This document shows, piece by piece, positions 10,192 through 22,566 of a DNA stretch of 64,000 nucleotides; the stretch's first letter is position 1, and each line of letters begins with the position of its first letter. The position numbers and the translations under genes are program-made. The notes beneath the pieces are model-generated. The model saw only the letters and a program-made list of their open reading frames with translations, was not told the origin of the DNA and made no database searches. Origin of the DNA: Chamaecyparis obtusa (lineage: Eukaryota; Streptophyta; Pinopsida; Cupressales; Cupressaceae); the NCBI GenBank assembly GCA_027943335.1, contig BSBK01000522.1, forward strand, positions 1,052,001 to 1,116,000, given 5' to 3'.

Positions 10192-11695
10192 TAATTAAGT
10201 AATCATTAATTACACTTTACTTAAGTTTACTTAGGATAATGTGTTTGCATATTAGTTGTCATTGAGACACCTAGGAGTTTGCATTTTATTTTAGCACATG
10301 GTTAGGAGAAATTCCACTTTAGATGGTAATAGTTGTCATCTCATACCTCTTTATGTGTGAGATCCACCTTTAGTGCTCTTATTGCATCATCATCCTCTCA
10401 TTGTTTCACACGTTGCACATAATTTGATGTACAATGGAAGATGATCCACCTTTTGTGGACATGTGATTCCACCAAGTGTAGTTGATAGTTTATCATCTCC
10501 TTATCATGTAGTCTTATCACATTTCCTTGTTAGGAATGAATGCTGAATATATCATATGAGGGAGTATTAACAACCATTATGTAGCAGTTGTTGTTTCATT
10601 CATGACTATGATTATCATTGATGTCAAAATAGTGATCTATTGAAGATTAGTAGAGAAGTAGACAATGTTTGAGTTAGCGCACTTGGGATATTGAAGATGA
10701 AGCTATGTGCAGTTGAGGACTTATTCTATGATGTATTATTAGATCATGGTTAAGAGCACATATAGTAATTCATTTATTCTTGGAAGTTATGAGGAAATCA
10801 GCGGAAGCAGTATTCAGGCAATGTTCATGAGTAGCGATTTGTGGAAATAAGATGATATCTCCTAATTGGGATGGAATTTGGTTATGTGCAGTTAGAGAGA
10901 AGTTGAAGACATGTTGATAGTGACATGGATGACATCACAAACTTTGAGGTCGCACGAGTGAAGAATTATATGGATTGGAAGCTGACAATTTTGTGTAATT
11001 TTGATGTTACGTGTGGAAACTTTTATTTTGTAATTTGTATGCCGAATTATTTGTAATTACTTGAGTGTGGTATAAAGGAAGGAATGTATTCCTTGTTGTA
11101 ATATGGAATGTGATGAATGTAACAGTATTGTGAAAGCGAAATTGTTGAAAGAGGATGTGCGAAGTATTGAGATCTAAAGGAGTTAGTGCGCTTTGGCATA
11201 GTCAGAGAAGGAGTATTGAATTGTTGAGGTCAATAATCTTTTGGTATTATTCTATTGAGTAATACAAGATCAGTTGGACAGTGAGTTCAGTGATCTTACC
11301 CTGAAGCTGTTTGGGCAGTGGGTCCTTCTGTCTTCCATATCTCCCAACAGAGTTAGAATCTTTTAACAGGGATTCAAAATCTCCTAACAGGGATTCATAT
11401 GTACTGAATGTATTTCATAAGACTCCTAACAGAGTCCATCCTTTCACAAGGAATATTCATAGTAGTGCATCTTTTGTGGGCATCATTCCCACCGGGGCTT
11501 ACTCTTTGATCAAGAGGTTCCCTAGTCAACATATCTTGTGTCATTGTGTTATTGTGCATGTATATCTTTCTATGGTTGCTAGTTACATTGCTTACATGGT
11601 TAAAATCTATTGAAGTTGATAAAAGTTATATTTATCTGATAACTGATTCACCCCCCCCCCCTCTCAGTTATCTTGGTGGACTTTACTTTCTAACA
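10192..11695 (+). mobile_element. Element E: Ty1/copia-type LTR
   Basis: Starts TGTGTTAGTG and ends TTTCTAACA, about 1.5 kb. A TATA box (TATAAAGG) stands at 11071-11078. The 3' part carries CTAACAGGGATT repeats, a GTGGG...TCCCACC hairpin (11476-11495) and the closing module TTCACCC...CTCTCAGT, all shared with the LTRs of A and B. No primer site follows directly (the next is at 11843) and no matching second LTR is in the window. No target-site duplication was found, so it is a broken 5' LTR or an old solo LTR. Confidence 0.6.
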
Positions 11696-11842
11696 ATTTC
11701 CTAGATATATTTAGGCACTCCTACTTTGTATAATTAAATTGGCTATAATCAATTATTTGATCATTTTGCCTATCTCTCTTGTGCTATCTCTTGTGCTTCT
11801 AGATATTGGAATTTCATCCCTTTCCTTAGGAAAATTCTTACA

Positions 11843-11885
11843 TGGTATCAGAGCGATATCAAAATTCTTAGATGGTATCAGAGCC
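11843..11885 (+). other. Duplicated initiator-Met primer binding site (element H)
   Basis: TGGTATCAGAGC occurs at 11843-11854 and again at 11873-11884. They sit inside a 30-bp tandem duplication (11831-11860, 11861-11890) that also includes AAAATTCTTA. The first copy directly follows TTACA, a plausible LTR end, so an LTR of a different family probably ends at 11842. The primer tRNA would be initiator Met. Confidence 0.75.
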
Positions 11886-12600
11886 ATAGGAGTTTCATTA
11901 TATATAGCCTATTTTGAGAGAACTTTGTTGCAGGTCAAAACTGGAGCTTGCTGGTGAAAATCAGAGGTTGGCATCACATTGAGGAGGTAAAAAATCCCTT
12001 AAATAAAATTTTATCTCATCCAAATCTGACATTTGAAGCCAAATCTAGAGCTATTTGAATTTTGGAGGTGCATCGGCGACGATTCAGAAAAAATAATTTC
12101 AGAAGCGATTTTCTAACAATGATATCTCAGTCATCCAAACTCCTTTTTTTGAGCAATCTTTTTTTGTTTTGGTGTAGAATTTCATGATCTACAAAATGGT
12201 GTAGGTGGTTTCTGATCTCTATTCCTTATGTTTTCTAAAAATCGCAAATCTTGATTTTTACAACTTTAGAGGATTTGTTCGAGCTCATATGGACACATTT
12301 TTAGGTGCTATTTTTTGAAAGTGCATAATTTTTTGTCTACTTTCCAGATCTGATATCAGTTTGGATAAATTTTGAGTGGACATAGTACTTTCATCATTTG
12401 GTCTATTTTGGCACTTGTAATTGATTGGATCCTTGAGTGATCTTGTGTCTTATTTGTTTGAGTCTACTATAGCTTCATATTTTCTATTGTAAAAATCAAA
12501 ATTAGAAGTTAACTTTGGTTCATTTTGACAAGTGGAAATTGTACACATACTATATATAAAGTGCCAAAATCATCTATTTGGGGGGGGGGGGGGGTTCTTT
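11886..12600 (+). other. Untranslated leader-like remnant of element H
   Basis: Sequence after the primer sites, where a copia leader and gag start would lie. I see no gag motif or long frame. It ends in a run of about 16 G at 12581-12596, after which a different element (gypsy G) begins. The run length may be unreliable. Confidence 0.4.
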
Positions 12601-12689
12601 GATTGAGTGATATCTATATTCCTTACACAAGAAACTATTCGTAGAGAATCTAATTGGAAGATTCCATTTCACATACATACATACATATG

Positions 12690-13965
12690 CGTCTAACTTT
12701 TCTATAGGTGATATTTGGGAAAAAAGGTAACCTAGAGTATGTTGTTTACTACATAAGTAAGAATCTAAAGGAAGTTGAATTGAGATTACAGTCATGGAGA
12801 AGGAGATTCTTTCTATTAGTTATGCAATAAAAAAAATGGCACTACATATCTTCTTATCCTATATCTATTCACATTGATAATGTAGCTATCAAGTATTTCA
12901 TTAACACACTAGTTAGAAATGGTTGTAGATAGTAAGATGGCTTCTATTGCTAGAGGAGTTTAATATTGCAATTGTGGATAAAATTGGAAAATCCAATGTC
13001 ATAGTTGATTCCCTTTCAAGACTACCAAGTGCCTCAATTGATCCACTAATAGATGATTCATTTCCTGATGGACATCTATTTTCTCTAGAAACTTATGATC
13101 CTTGGTATGCTAACATAGAAAATTACTCGGTTACAAGTCACACTCCATATCTTTCTCCAAAAGTGAAAAAGCAACTTGTCCAATTCAAATTTTTAAGAGA
13201 GGATGAAACTTATGACATACCTAAAGCATTTTCATGATGAAACATGTGGTGGACACTTTGCAGTCAAACAAACAACACTCAAGATTCTCAACATGACTAG
13301 TTACTATTGGCCAACTCTCCATAAGGATTCCATCTAATATACACAAAGATGTGATAGATTCCAAATAATGGGATAACTAACCAAAAGTGATGAAATACCC
13401 CTACAACAATAGCTACTGGTTACACCATTTGATAAATAGGGCCTTGATTTTAAAAAAACCATTGAACCCATGTCCAATGGAAATCCTATATATTGGTGTG
13501 TACTGATTATCTTACTAAGTGGGTTGAACTTAAAGCGCTAGGAAATGCTATGGATTACAAAGTTGTTGAATTTATATATTAAGTGATCTTCACAAGATAT
13601 GGTATTCTAAAGGAAATTATTACTAACCAAGGGCCAATATTTACATATGATTTAATAGCACAATTGGTCTAGGAATATCCAATAAGGTATAAAAAATTTG
13701 TGTCTTATCATACCCAATCCAATGGTAAAGTGGAAGTTACCAACCAAGAGTTAGAGAATATCCTACCTGAGACAATGTAGATTAATAAGAGAGATTTGGT
13801 TTCTCGTCTACCCGAAGAAGTCTAAGCATACAAAACAACATGGAAAATAACATTAGGTTTCACACCCTATGAATTGGTCGATGGTAAAAGTTTAATTTTA
13901 TACTTCCTATTGAATTTGAATACAAGACTTTGGCTTTGCATATTGCACTTGAGATATGTAAGACC
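12690..13965 (+). pseudogene. Element G: decayed Ty3/gypsy RNase H and integrase
   Basis: Read across several frames, the plus strand gives the end of RNase H (YYISKNLKEVELRL..., IHIDNVAIKYF), the linker LLEEFNIAIVDKIGKSNVIVDSLSRL in pieces, the integrase zinc region (HDETCGGHF...), and the catalytic core ending at ELVDGKS near 13885. The second catalytic Asp is lost: the usual TDQG block reads TNQG at about 13620. The Glu block NGKVEVTN is kept near 13730. The longest open piece is 12947-13237. Many stops (for example 13562-13580, 13672) and frameshifts make it inactive. Gag, protease and most of RT are absent upstream. Confidence 0.75.
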
Positions 13966-14279
13966 CTACCTCATATAGGGCTTGTAAGACTCTACTTCAT
14001 GAGAGATTAATGCAACCATACTATATTGTCATTATATTTACTAAAGGTAATTAATTAATCAATTGTATGTGTGTATCATGATAATAATATTCTTAATATC
14101 ATCATCAAACATGATAGGAGTTATGTCTCTTTCTTGAAGGGAATATGTTTAAAGTTTTTTTTTATAAAAAACTTATGAATGGTCCCTTATATTTTTATTT
14201 TGGGAATTAAGCTTTATTACTATTACTTAATGTAATGAGAGTATATGCACATATATGTGACTAGAAACCTTTATTTTAG

Positions 14280-14292
14280 ATAAAGGGAGGAT
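14280..14292 (+). other. Polypurine tract of element G
   Basis: Reads ATAAAGGGAGGAT and is followed at 14293 by TGTTGTGCCAAA, the form expected at the start of a 3' LTR. It lies about 330 bp after the integrase remnant, the right order for element G. The far end of this LTR was not found. Confidence 0.5.
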
Positions 14293-14433
14293 TGTTGTGC
14301 CAAATTAGAATTTGATTAGTGATTAGCTAGGCACATGATTAAGGTCAAGATAATTTTATTATCTTTTATTTTGATTACTATTGGAGTTTAACTATAAGAT
14401 GATACTAAGGAAAAAAGCCCTAACTCTCTACAA

Positions 14434-15709
14434 ATGGGAAATGATGAGGAAGAAAATGTGGATATGGTTCATGGTAACACTAAGTAGGAAGAGGATAGGA
14501 TTGTCATAATTTGAGGATGAGAAGGAGGAATAGGATGAGGGGAAAGATGGGGACTACCATGATGATGAAAAAGGTGAGGAAGGGGTTGAAGAGGAGAAAG
14601 AAGAAGAGATGGATGAAAAAGAAGAGGAAAGGGTTGAGGAGGAGGAAGATGAAGCCTAGGTTTCCCCTACTGAGGATGATAAGAATGATGCCTTGGACCT
14701 CCCTGCTGAAGGGGAAAAAAATGATGCTCACTTGGATAGTGAGGAAGGGTTAGACCTAGCTAGTAAAGATGATGGGGAACCCCTTAAGGCAGACTCTTTG
14801 GGCTCTCTGGAGGGGCAGGATGAAGAGGAAATTGAGACTGGTCAGAACTCCCCCATCATTGATGAAAAAGAGGAGGAACAAAAAGATTCTTGTGCTAATA
14901 TTGATCAGAATGCCACTGAGGAGGAAAAAAGCCAAAAAGATGATTTCATTGCTCCCTTGGAGGATGCTACGATCATGGACAAAGGAAACAAAGATGAAGG
15001 TTAGAGTATTCCTCAGGATTGGATCAATTAGGAGATTCAGGAGATTAAGCTCCATCTTCATTCTTTGAAGAAAACTATAGAAACCCTGAATATGAAGTTG
15101 GAGAACAAGATTCTGGATAAGGTAAACAATAAAAGCTGGAAAGAGGAGATAACTACCAAGATCAACAAAATTGTTGACAACAAGGTGAAGGAAATTAAGG
15201 TCAAAGTTAGAAACAATGGGAAAATGATTAATGAAGTCCTTAGCCACAGCAATGAAGGGCTCAATGTAGCTATCATCAACCTGAATATGCTTCACAACTA
15301 CCTGGAGAAAAACTAGATGGAAAACATGACCATTACTATTGATGATAGTGTTGGGAATGCAGGCCCACGTACTAGAACCAGAGGGTGTATTCAGAGGAAG
15401 ATCCCTGAGAAGCCTAAGGAGTTGAAGGACCTGAAAAATTCTATCCAGAAGATGGAGGAGTTGAAGATGAAGGTGGACAAAATGATAAGCAATTAGTTTT
15501 CATTGCTGGGTGCTGCTGGTAGTGTTGTTAGATCTATTTTCTTTGCTTTTGTTATCGTATCTAGTGTTTTTTTTGGTTCTTGCTATGTTCTTTCCAGCAT
15601 ACGTCTCATTTTGAAAAACTATAATGCTTTATCTTTTTGCTATGATGTAAATGGTTTCAGGTTCCATTCAAAACCTATTTTTACCTTATTCAAAAACTAT
15701 AAGTTATAG
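14434..15709 (+). pseudogene. Element J: decayed acidic coiled-coil ORF
   Basis: Apart from a frame change near 14500, one frame runs to 15709. It has a Glu/Asp/Lys-rich N-terminal half, a predicted coiled coil (about 15065-15316: KKTIETLNMKLENKILDKVN...), a short basic stretch with RTRTRG, a second helical stretch, and a hydrophobic segment near the end (GSVVRSIFFAFVIVSS, about 15526-15573) that could span a membrane. The in-frame stops I find after the frame change (about 14535, 14657, 15002, 15029, 15314, 15494) are all TAG. It lies just inside the 3' LTR start of G, so it is probably a separate insertion. I do not recognise the family; a gag or ORF1-like protein of another retroelement is possible. 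Confidence 0.4.
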
Positions 15710-18700
15710 TTGTGATATGCAGGGACATACACATGATTGAAGAAACTTGAGTACCAATCAACTAACTCTTGGATAAGTATTAAGTTAACCATTTGAAAGG
15801 GAATATAGTTTTATTATTTGAAATACATGTGTTTATGAGGTTTATAATTGTGGGACTCTAATGAGAGTTTATAAGTCAATTTTCATGTTAGATTTAAAAA
15901 AATTAGACCCCTAGGGTCTATACCCTTGAGGTGGGGGCCTACTAGATATGCAATCAAAGACCTAAGGCCTATTTTTATGCTCCAAAAGTCCTCATTAAGA
16001 TGAGTGATGAATTTGGGGGACGGATGGGTTGAAGGTACCAACCGGGCACCTCCATACCTCGTAAAGAATTTGGGGATGGGGTGTCATACTTTTTGTCCCC
16101 TCTTAATTGAAGAAAATGCCTCTTAGATGATAGGATAGAAAGGTGAAAAATGTCACCTCTTCATCCAAGTATTCCAAGTTAATCTTCTTTATATTGATTT
16201 TGTGAAGGGAGAATAAGGTGTTACCCACTTCTCTATTTTGAGAACTCTTGAAGGATTTGGAGAAGGGAAAAATTTGAGAGAAGGAAGAAGTATTTCATGT
16301 GGATATGGAGTCCAATGAGGCATACAATTAGAGAGGTAAGTCTTCTCTACTACCTCTAACCTTCTTATATATATGTTGAAATATGGAGATATAGTTGGAA
16401 AGTTATTCTATAGATTGATAGGAACAAAGTCTAGTATGAGATGTGTTAGTGTGTAGAATAATTTACATTTATATGAATCTTACTAGTGGTCATCTAGGGA
16501 GCTCAGTATTATGTTACCTTTAGTAATTTATAAATATTTGAGAAGAATCCATTAATCTAACATGGGTCTATTGTAGTTTATTTGCACGGGGGTATGGCTA
16601 GAGCCCCCGAGGCTTCATGATGCCATTACAGAAGGGCGGAGAGCAAGAATTGTTTATGTGTTTTTCCTATTGTCTTGTATGCTTCTTTTGAGGAAAATTT
16701 TTAAGAGATATGTTAATGTTTAAATTATTAGAGTGTCCATATGTAATGAAAGATCATACCTTTGTCAGATATTTTTCATTGAAATACATGTAACGATGAC
16801 TATACATTGTTTTGGAAATAATAATTTTGGAGATAGTTTATGATGTTCTTCGTTGGAAGATTATTTAAAAATATATATATAGAAAAGAAAGGTCTATTGG
16901 GTTTATTTTACTTTGGAGTACCTTTAATGAGATAGGTAATAGTTGTCTTGAGATAAGAAATCAAATGATATTTTATTTTGTTGATTAAAAGTTTCATTGT
17001 TTTCCATTATTATGCTCATATAATATCAGTTAGACTTAGCAATATGTGTTAATGAACTCATTCATTTAAGGGACAATGTTGTATCACTGAAATGAATATT
17101 ATCATTTACAATATATTATGCATTCAAAGAAAGTGATATGCACACCTTAATGACATAAGTAGAAAATAATCTCATTGTAACTATATTATATGTAAAATTG
17201 CCAATGATATATCAACAAATAAATGTTTACACCTGCTTATCATTGGATATATGCGCTCCCTAAAAATAAAATAAAAATTGTTCTCTTCTTATTAGAGTAG
17301 AGAGACAAATAAGGGGAAATGGAATGGAAAAGATAGATTAAGACATGCTAATATGCATGGGGATATACTTAGTCATGTTAAACATATATTACTTACCTTA
17401 GTAAATATTCATGATTATATTGCCTAGATTGAAATTATCAAGCCTATATTCTATAATATAAACTTATATAAATAAATATGCATTTTATGCTTAGGCTAAG
17501 CTAGTGAAGTTTTAATAGGAATAGTAACTCTACACGTTAAGAAAGAATTTGATTAAATATTAAGAATTAATAACCATTTAGTAAGAGACTATGAATTCCA
17601 TATAGTTGGTTATGATGGTGTGTCAGTTTCAACATGGTTTAGGCAATATATTTTGGTGAAACGAATTTGTGTCTCCAAATTTAGAGTATATCTAGTAGTA
17701 GTTGATTGTACCTGCAAATATTTCTTGAGAAGCAACAGAAAAGCACGTCATTGAAAGTATTTCCTTCAAATTCATTAAGAACTTCACAACTCTCATATTG
17801 CACTAACAATATCAATGATAATAGATGCATGTAATAACAGAAGATTGTTATTATAGGAACAAAAATGATTTTTGTCTAATTGAAAGATAAACGATTGAAG
17901 ATTGGTGGAGACAATCTCTATTCCAACTAAAAATCTCCAAAACTCAAGGATAGATTAACAAGGCTCCTCTTACCTGTCATTAAAAACAAATGCAATGAAT
18001 TTAATGAGAAATAGTGGTGTGCATACATATTAGAATGGTATCAAATGAAAATTAAAGAGAAATACATTAAAAATCAATAATGATAAGCTTTTCCAATGCC
18101 ATACATTTGTGCGAGAAAGTTAAAACGGTTTACCAGTTTCTACCCCATTTCAGTTTACTGAAGATTAGAAAATATATTTTCCTAAAAAAGAGAGAGAGGG
18201 GGGGCAGGGGGGGGGGGGGGTGGCGAACCTAGATTCAATCGAGAGAGGTAGGAGTGTGTTAATTTGGGCAATTCTAATATTAAGAAAACTGCTTTAGAAC
18301 ACTACATTTATACATTACACCTTCTTGAGAATGAAAGAGAAAGCTGTAAAAAAATTACCAGGAGGTAGCTCATTATTATTTTTAATCTTTCACATATCTT
18401 AAAAAGAAGAAAGAAGGATTTAATGGCCTTTCAAATCTGGAACAAAATCAAAGTAGAGTAAATCTATGTTTTTTAGTTGGCTGAGTTTATTTTGTGGATT
18501 AACACCTCTCATTAACAATATTTTTTCTCTGCTGATTATCTGCTTGTGACTAGTGGGATTAATATGCTGTTAATGTGCTTCTAGTCTTTCTGTACCATGA
18601 GCCAGCACCCTCTTCTTACTTTTTCTATAAAAAACAATACTGAATGGGTGGGTCAAATTTATTGAATGAAGCCTTCGACTTCTATTCTTTAGACACCATG

Positions 18701-19440
18701 AATGTTCAGCTACCCAATAAGTTTTATTCGGTATTAAACAAATATTATTTAAACTTGACTCTTATGCATAAATAGAAACAATTAAAAAGAAATCAAATCA
18801 AAAGATTTGTTTAGGGTGGTTTCTATTCTTGAATCTCAAGATGATGTGAAATTGTAGTTTTACATAATAGAATAGTGGATTAATGAATGTCATTTAGAAA
18901 ATTTTAAAGAGGAGGGAGGAAAACAAATTAGTTAATTGATTTTTATAGTGAGCCTTTAAAGATGTGAAATCTTACATTAAGGAAAAGAAAAGAAAAAATA
19001 GAAGGCTTCAAAAGTTTCTAAATTCCATTCTGAAGTTTATTATAAAATCATTCCCATCTTAAAATGAAATCTTGTTTTATAGAATATAAAATGAAAACGT
19101 TTCTATATTAGAAATAGTCTTTTTATTTTTATAAAATAAAATATTCTAGATTTTATAAGTGAAGAAAATTGCTTATGTGTAATTGTATTTTCTAATAAAA
19201 AGCTTTCTTCTTTTATTCAATCATATTAGAAATAAATAATAAAAATATTTATATATTATAATGTGACCCTCTAAGATAAAATTTAAAATGAAATATTACA
19301 TATTATAAAAGACAAAAAGTTATCATATAATGTAAATTCTCCTTTATAGAAATAAAATGGAAGGTCCTTATTTTTTTTCTATAATATAGAGAAATGATAA
19401 TGAAGTCATACTATATTGTAATATGATTTCTTCTTATTTA
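15710..19440. other. AT-rich stretch, no gene seen
   Basis: Both strands show only short frames. Notable are GC-richer patches at 15900-16090 and 16580-16640 (GGGGGTATGGCTAGAGCCCCCG, a hairpin-like block), which look like fragments of LTRs, and G/GA runs at 18188-18222. From about 17000 to 19440 the sequence is increasingly AT-rich. I cannot assign it to an element. Confidence 0.4.
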
Positions 19441-20100
19441 TTAGTACTTGCCTAGGCTAAGCAAGTACTATTGCATCCATTTTTGGATTTCTTCATTAAC
19501 TAGTGATTAAATGAACTATTCTACACCAATGAAAATAAATTCAATTTTATATTTCATTAAAAGTTTTTTCATTTGTAAAATATAGATGCAAAATATTTAA
19601 CTTTATAATATCTAGAAATTAATTTTTTTTCATTTGTAAAATATAGATGCAAAATATTTAACTTTATAATATTTAGAAATTAATTTTTGATCATCTCATT
19701 GGATGAATGCGTTTAAAGTCTTATTACAGGAGTGAACGTGTTTTATTTATTGTCGGATAATATATATTTATTCTCATCCATAAATTTTGTTCCATTCTGG
19801 CAATCATGTTTATACTATTAACTTTTACAATATATTATAATTTAAATAACAACCTATTTTATGTAAAAAAATTATGTGATTTTATTTGCTTATAATTTTT
19901 ATTTTTTCTTTACAAAATATTAATATTTAAATTAAACTATATTAAATTAATATTTAATATTATTATAATAGTTTTATTTTGAAAAACTTATTAAAATTTA
20001 GTTTAAAAGATAATTTATTTATAATAGTTTTAATATAATTTATTATTTAAAGTTTCTACTATAATTAAAGGCAAGTACTTAGCCACTACGTGGCACTTGT
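19441..20100. repeat. Repeat K1, ~660 bp, unknown class
   Basis: Begins TTAGTACTTGCC with a 9-bp hairpin (AGTACTTGC / GCAAGTACT) and ends GGCAAGTACTTAGCCACTACGTGGCACTTG, which holds a 5-bp hairpin GCCAC-TAC-GTGGC. K2 follows head-to-tail and starts with the same words. The interior is AT-rich and non-coding. It could be a MITE or a Helitron-like element: the 3' hairpin fits either loosely, and the ends do not match the standard Helitron TC start. Confidence 0.55.
19565..19690. repeat. ~62-bp tandem duplication inside K1
   Basis: CATTTGTAAAATATAGATGC begins two nearly identical units of about 62 bp, one after the other. They differ at only one or two positions, so the duplication is recent relative to the surrounding sequence. 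Confidence 0.8.
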
Positions 20101-20935
20101 TAGTACTTGCCCATAGGTTAGGCAAGTACTATTGCATCCTTGGATTTCTTCCATTAACTAGTGATTAAAAAATCACATTTCTACCAATTAAAATTATTAT
20201 TTTTATCAAATTTGTTACAAAATTAATAATTTTTATAGTATACATACACATTTTTTATGTTTATAATTCAACAAAATTAATTTAGAGCTCTTCTATTGGC
20301 TTAAAAATTTAGCCTCTTATACACCGATTTTGTGAAGCACTACCTCTATTACAATTTTCGAGGCAATATTATAGGGGCAAATACTTAACCATGCCTTTAA
20401 AATAATTCGTATTTATTTTTAAAAATATGTTATAATATAAATGCATGGTTTTGGATATAGATTATTTATTAACTAATGTATATTAAATTGAATAATAAAA
20501 TTTGTTATATGTATTATAATTAGATGTTATATATTTAGATTATATAACATAAATTATAATTATAATCTAAATATTAATAAACTTAACTTTTTTATTATAT
20601 ATTTTATATTAATTAACTGATGAATTAGTGATAATAATATCTATTATTTACAATAAATAATTATAAGTTATATTTTAAAATACTAAATAATATGATTTGA
20701 CATAAGTTATATGAACTATATAAAATATTATTAAAATTGTTCCGTGTTCTTAAATTAATATTTTAGAAATAATTTATTTACTAACCAAATTTCTATTTTT
20801 AAACTATTGGTTAAATTTAAATTTATAATTAAATAATTTTCTTAGTTAAAATAATTATTCTCATTCTTTATATTTATTACTTTTATTACCATATTATATT
20901 ATCGGCAAGTACTAGCCACTACGTGGCACTTGCTA
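20100..20935. repeat. Repeat K2, ~835 bp, second copy of K1 family
   Basis: Starts TTAGTACTTGCCCATAGG...GCAAGTACTATTGCATCC like K1 and ends GGCAAGTACTAGCCACTACGTGGCACTTGC at about 20930. The two ends are conserved between K1 and K2, whereas the AT-rich interiors are much less alike. Interior non-coding. Confidence 0.55.
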
Positions 20936-22203
20936 AAACTTAAATGAAAGAATATTAAGGCTAATATAATTTATTGACTCCTAAAGTAAGAGAATCTCCC
21001 TCTCTCTCTAAAATCTTTATAATTTTAGTATTGAATTAACTAGTTATAAATAGATGAAATTTAATACTAAATGACCACCTCGGTTTATTTAAAGTTCACT
21101 AGTGTTAAGTGTTATTCTATTGGTTAAGCAAGATAGAAGTTGTTACATGATATTAAAACAAGAAGAAGGAACAAAAAATGTAAGATGTGTTTTTAGTTGA
21201 GAGAAAATTTTGGGCATTACAGGATACAAATGGATCTTACTCCAGCACAAAATGAAAGTTTACAATAAATACATCAAAACTAAAGAATTCCATAAGAAGG
21301 ATTGGTCTTTATTATACAATTTTTAGTACTAAGAACATTAAGGAAAATTACAAACCTAATAGTTAATAGTTAGGACCTTATCAGATTAGAAACATTTATC
21401 CCAATAGATCAATCAAGCTTTCCATTATTAATATTGTTCAGTTTACCTTGACGGTCAATGGCCATAGGCTTAAGTTGTATAAGAAACCACATAACAAAGA
21501 GGAGTTTCTTAAATAATTGCCTACTTAATTTTTAGCATTACTACTAAAGTAATCCACTTCACAACTCCCCATTGATCCATCTTCCTCACTTCCATCTACA
21601 TCTCACTCTGAACCATCGTCAGTTTTAGTTCATCTACCAAGTATCCTTCCATCTCTTCCCCATGAATCAACATCACATGTTGCTAATGAACCATTCAATT
21701 CACCTACATTGATTGAGGAACTCTAAGTAAAATACTTGCACACACTACACAAGCACCATCCACAAATTTTTCAGTTCTGAGCAGTTATTTTTTTCAATAA
21801 TACTACATGGACACGCAACACTACAATTTTGGGACCTATTAATGGCTTCTCATAGAACCTATTACACTATTGTGCAGTCATTCATTCAACACCATTTTTC
21901 AAAATTCTCACTGTCATCTCTGACTTTACATCTATCTTATCTGTCAAATTACTATCTTTTCATGCAGTCATATCATTAAATCCAAGGTTGGAGCCGTACT
22001 TTTTGTGTGAGGTACATAACTATCATTTAATCTTTTAATTTTATTTAATTAGTACAATCACATAAAATTATTATTATTAAATTTTTCATTTATTACTACA
22101 TCAATTCAACTTATATATTTTGGTTGTGCTTCCCCTACTGTCATCATTTGAGGAAAAATGAAAATTTAAGTTCTTTTTCTTTTCTTTGTTTTTTTATTTT
22201 TTA
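20936..22203. other. No supported gene; decayed sequence
   Basis: Between about 21580 and 21740 the plus strand reads as a Pro/Ser-rich stretch without stops, reminiscent of linker regions in retroelement polyproteins, but too short to name. The rest shows only short frames. Confidence 0.3.
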
Positions 22204-22214
22204 GTTGAGGGGGA
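22204..22214 (+). other. Possible polypurine tract (element I)
   Basis: Reads GTTGAGGGGGA and is followed by TGTGTCATACCACCC at 22215, as at an LTR start. No partner LTR is seen, so this rests on the motif alone. Confidence 0.3.
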
Positions 22215-22566
22215 TGTGTCATACCACCCATGTAAATTGCATATTCATCTTTAATGTGATAAAGAAAAGTATAAGATTTTGAGTTGAAACTTGAGTAAAG
22301 AAGCTTATGTGTCATCATGCCACAATATTCCCTAAGATTGAGTTGATATTTCTACATTTCCATTTGTGAGATGTTGGATTAATTATTAGATATAATTAAA
22401 CTCACATCTATGAATATTTTTCTATGAATTAAAAGAATAAAGTAATTGTATTACACTTAGTCTTCCATTTAGTGTAGAGGAAAGTATACATAGGAACACT
22501 GAGAATTCTATTTGAGAATTGCAAGAAATTGCTTAAAATTAGAGCCAGTGAAAAAGAGAGGAAGTC

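Noticed and set aside
11311..11613. 100-codon plus-strand frame
   Set aside because: Lies wholly in the U5 part of LTR E and translates the LTR repeat words (CTAACAGGGATT). No protein-like features.
10192..11695. LTR E considered as a solo LTR with target-site duplication
   Set aside because: Flanking bases (CATCATA on the left, ATTTC on the right) do not match, so a clean solo LTR is not shown.
12690..13965. Considered as an endogenous plant pararetrovirus (caulimovirid)
   Set aside because: RNase H is followed by integrase and then a polypurine tract and LTR start; caulimovirids have no integrase or LTR.
14504..15295. Leu/Ile/Phe-rich minus-strand frames that look like membrane proteins
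   Set aside because: They are the complement of the Glu/Lys-rich J ORF; GAA/GAG-rich DNA read backwards gives Leu/Phe-rich frames.
18188..18230. Long G and GA runs here, and C/G runs at 11650, 12581 and 54061
   Set aside because: Simple homopolymers. No structure or function can be supported, and their exact length is unsure in any assembly.
15710..22200. Possible host gene in the longest retroelement-poor stretch
   Set aside because: No exon-like frame, splice pattern or recognisable protein on either strand.
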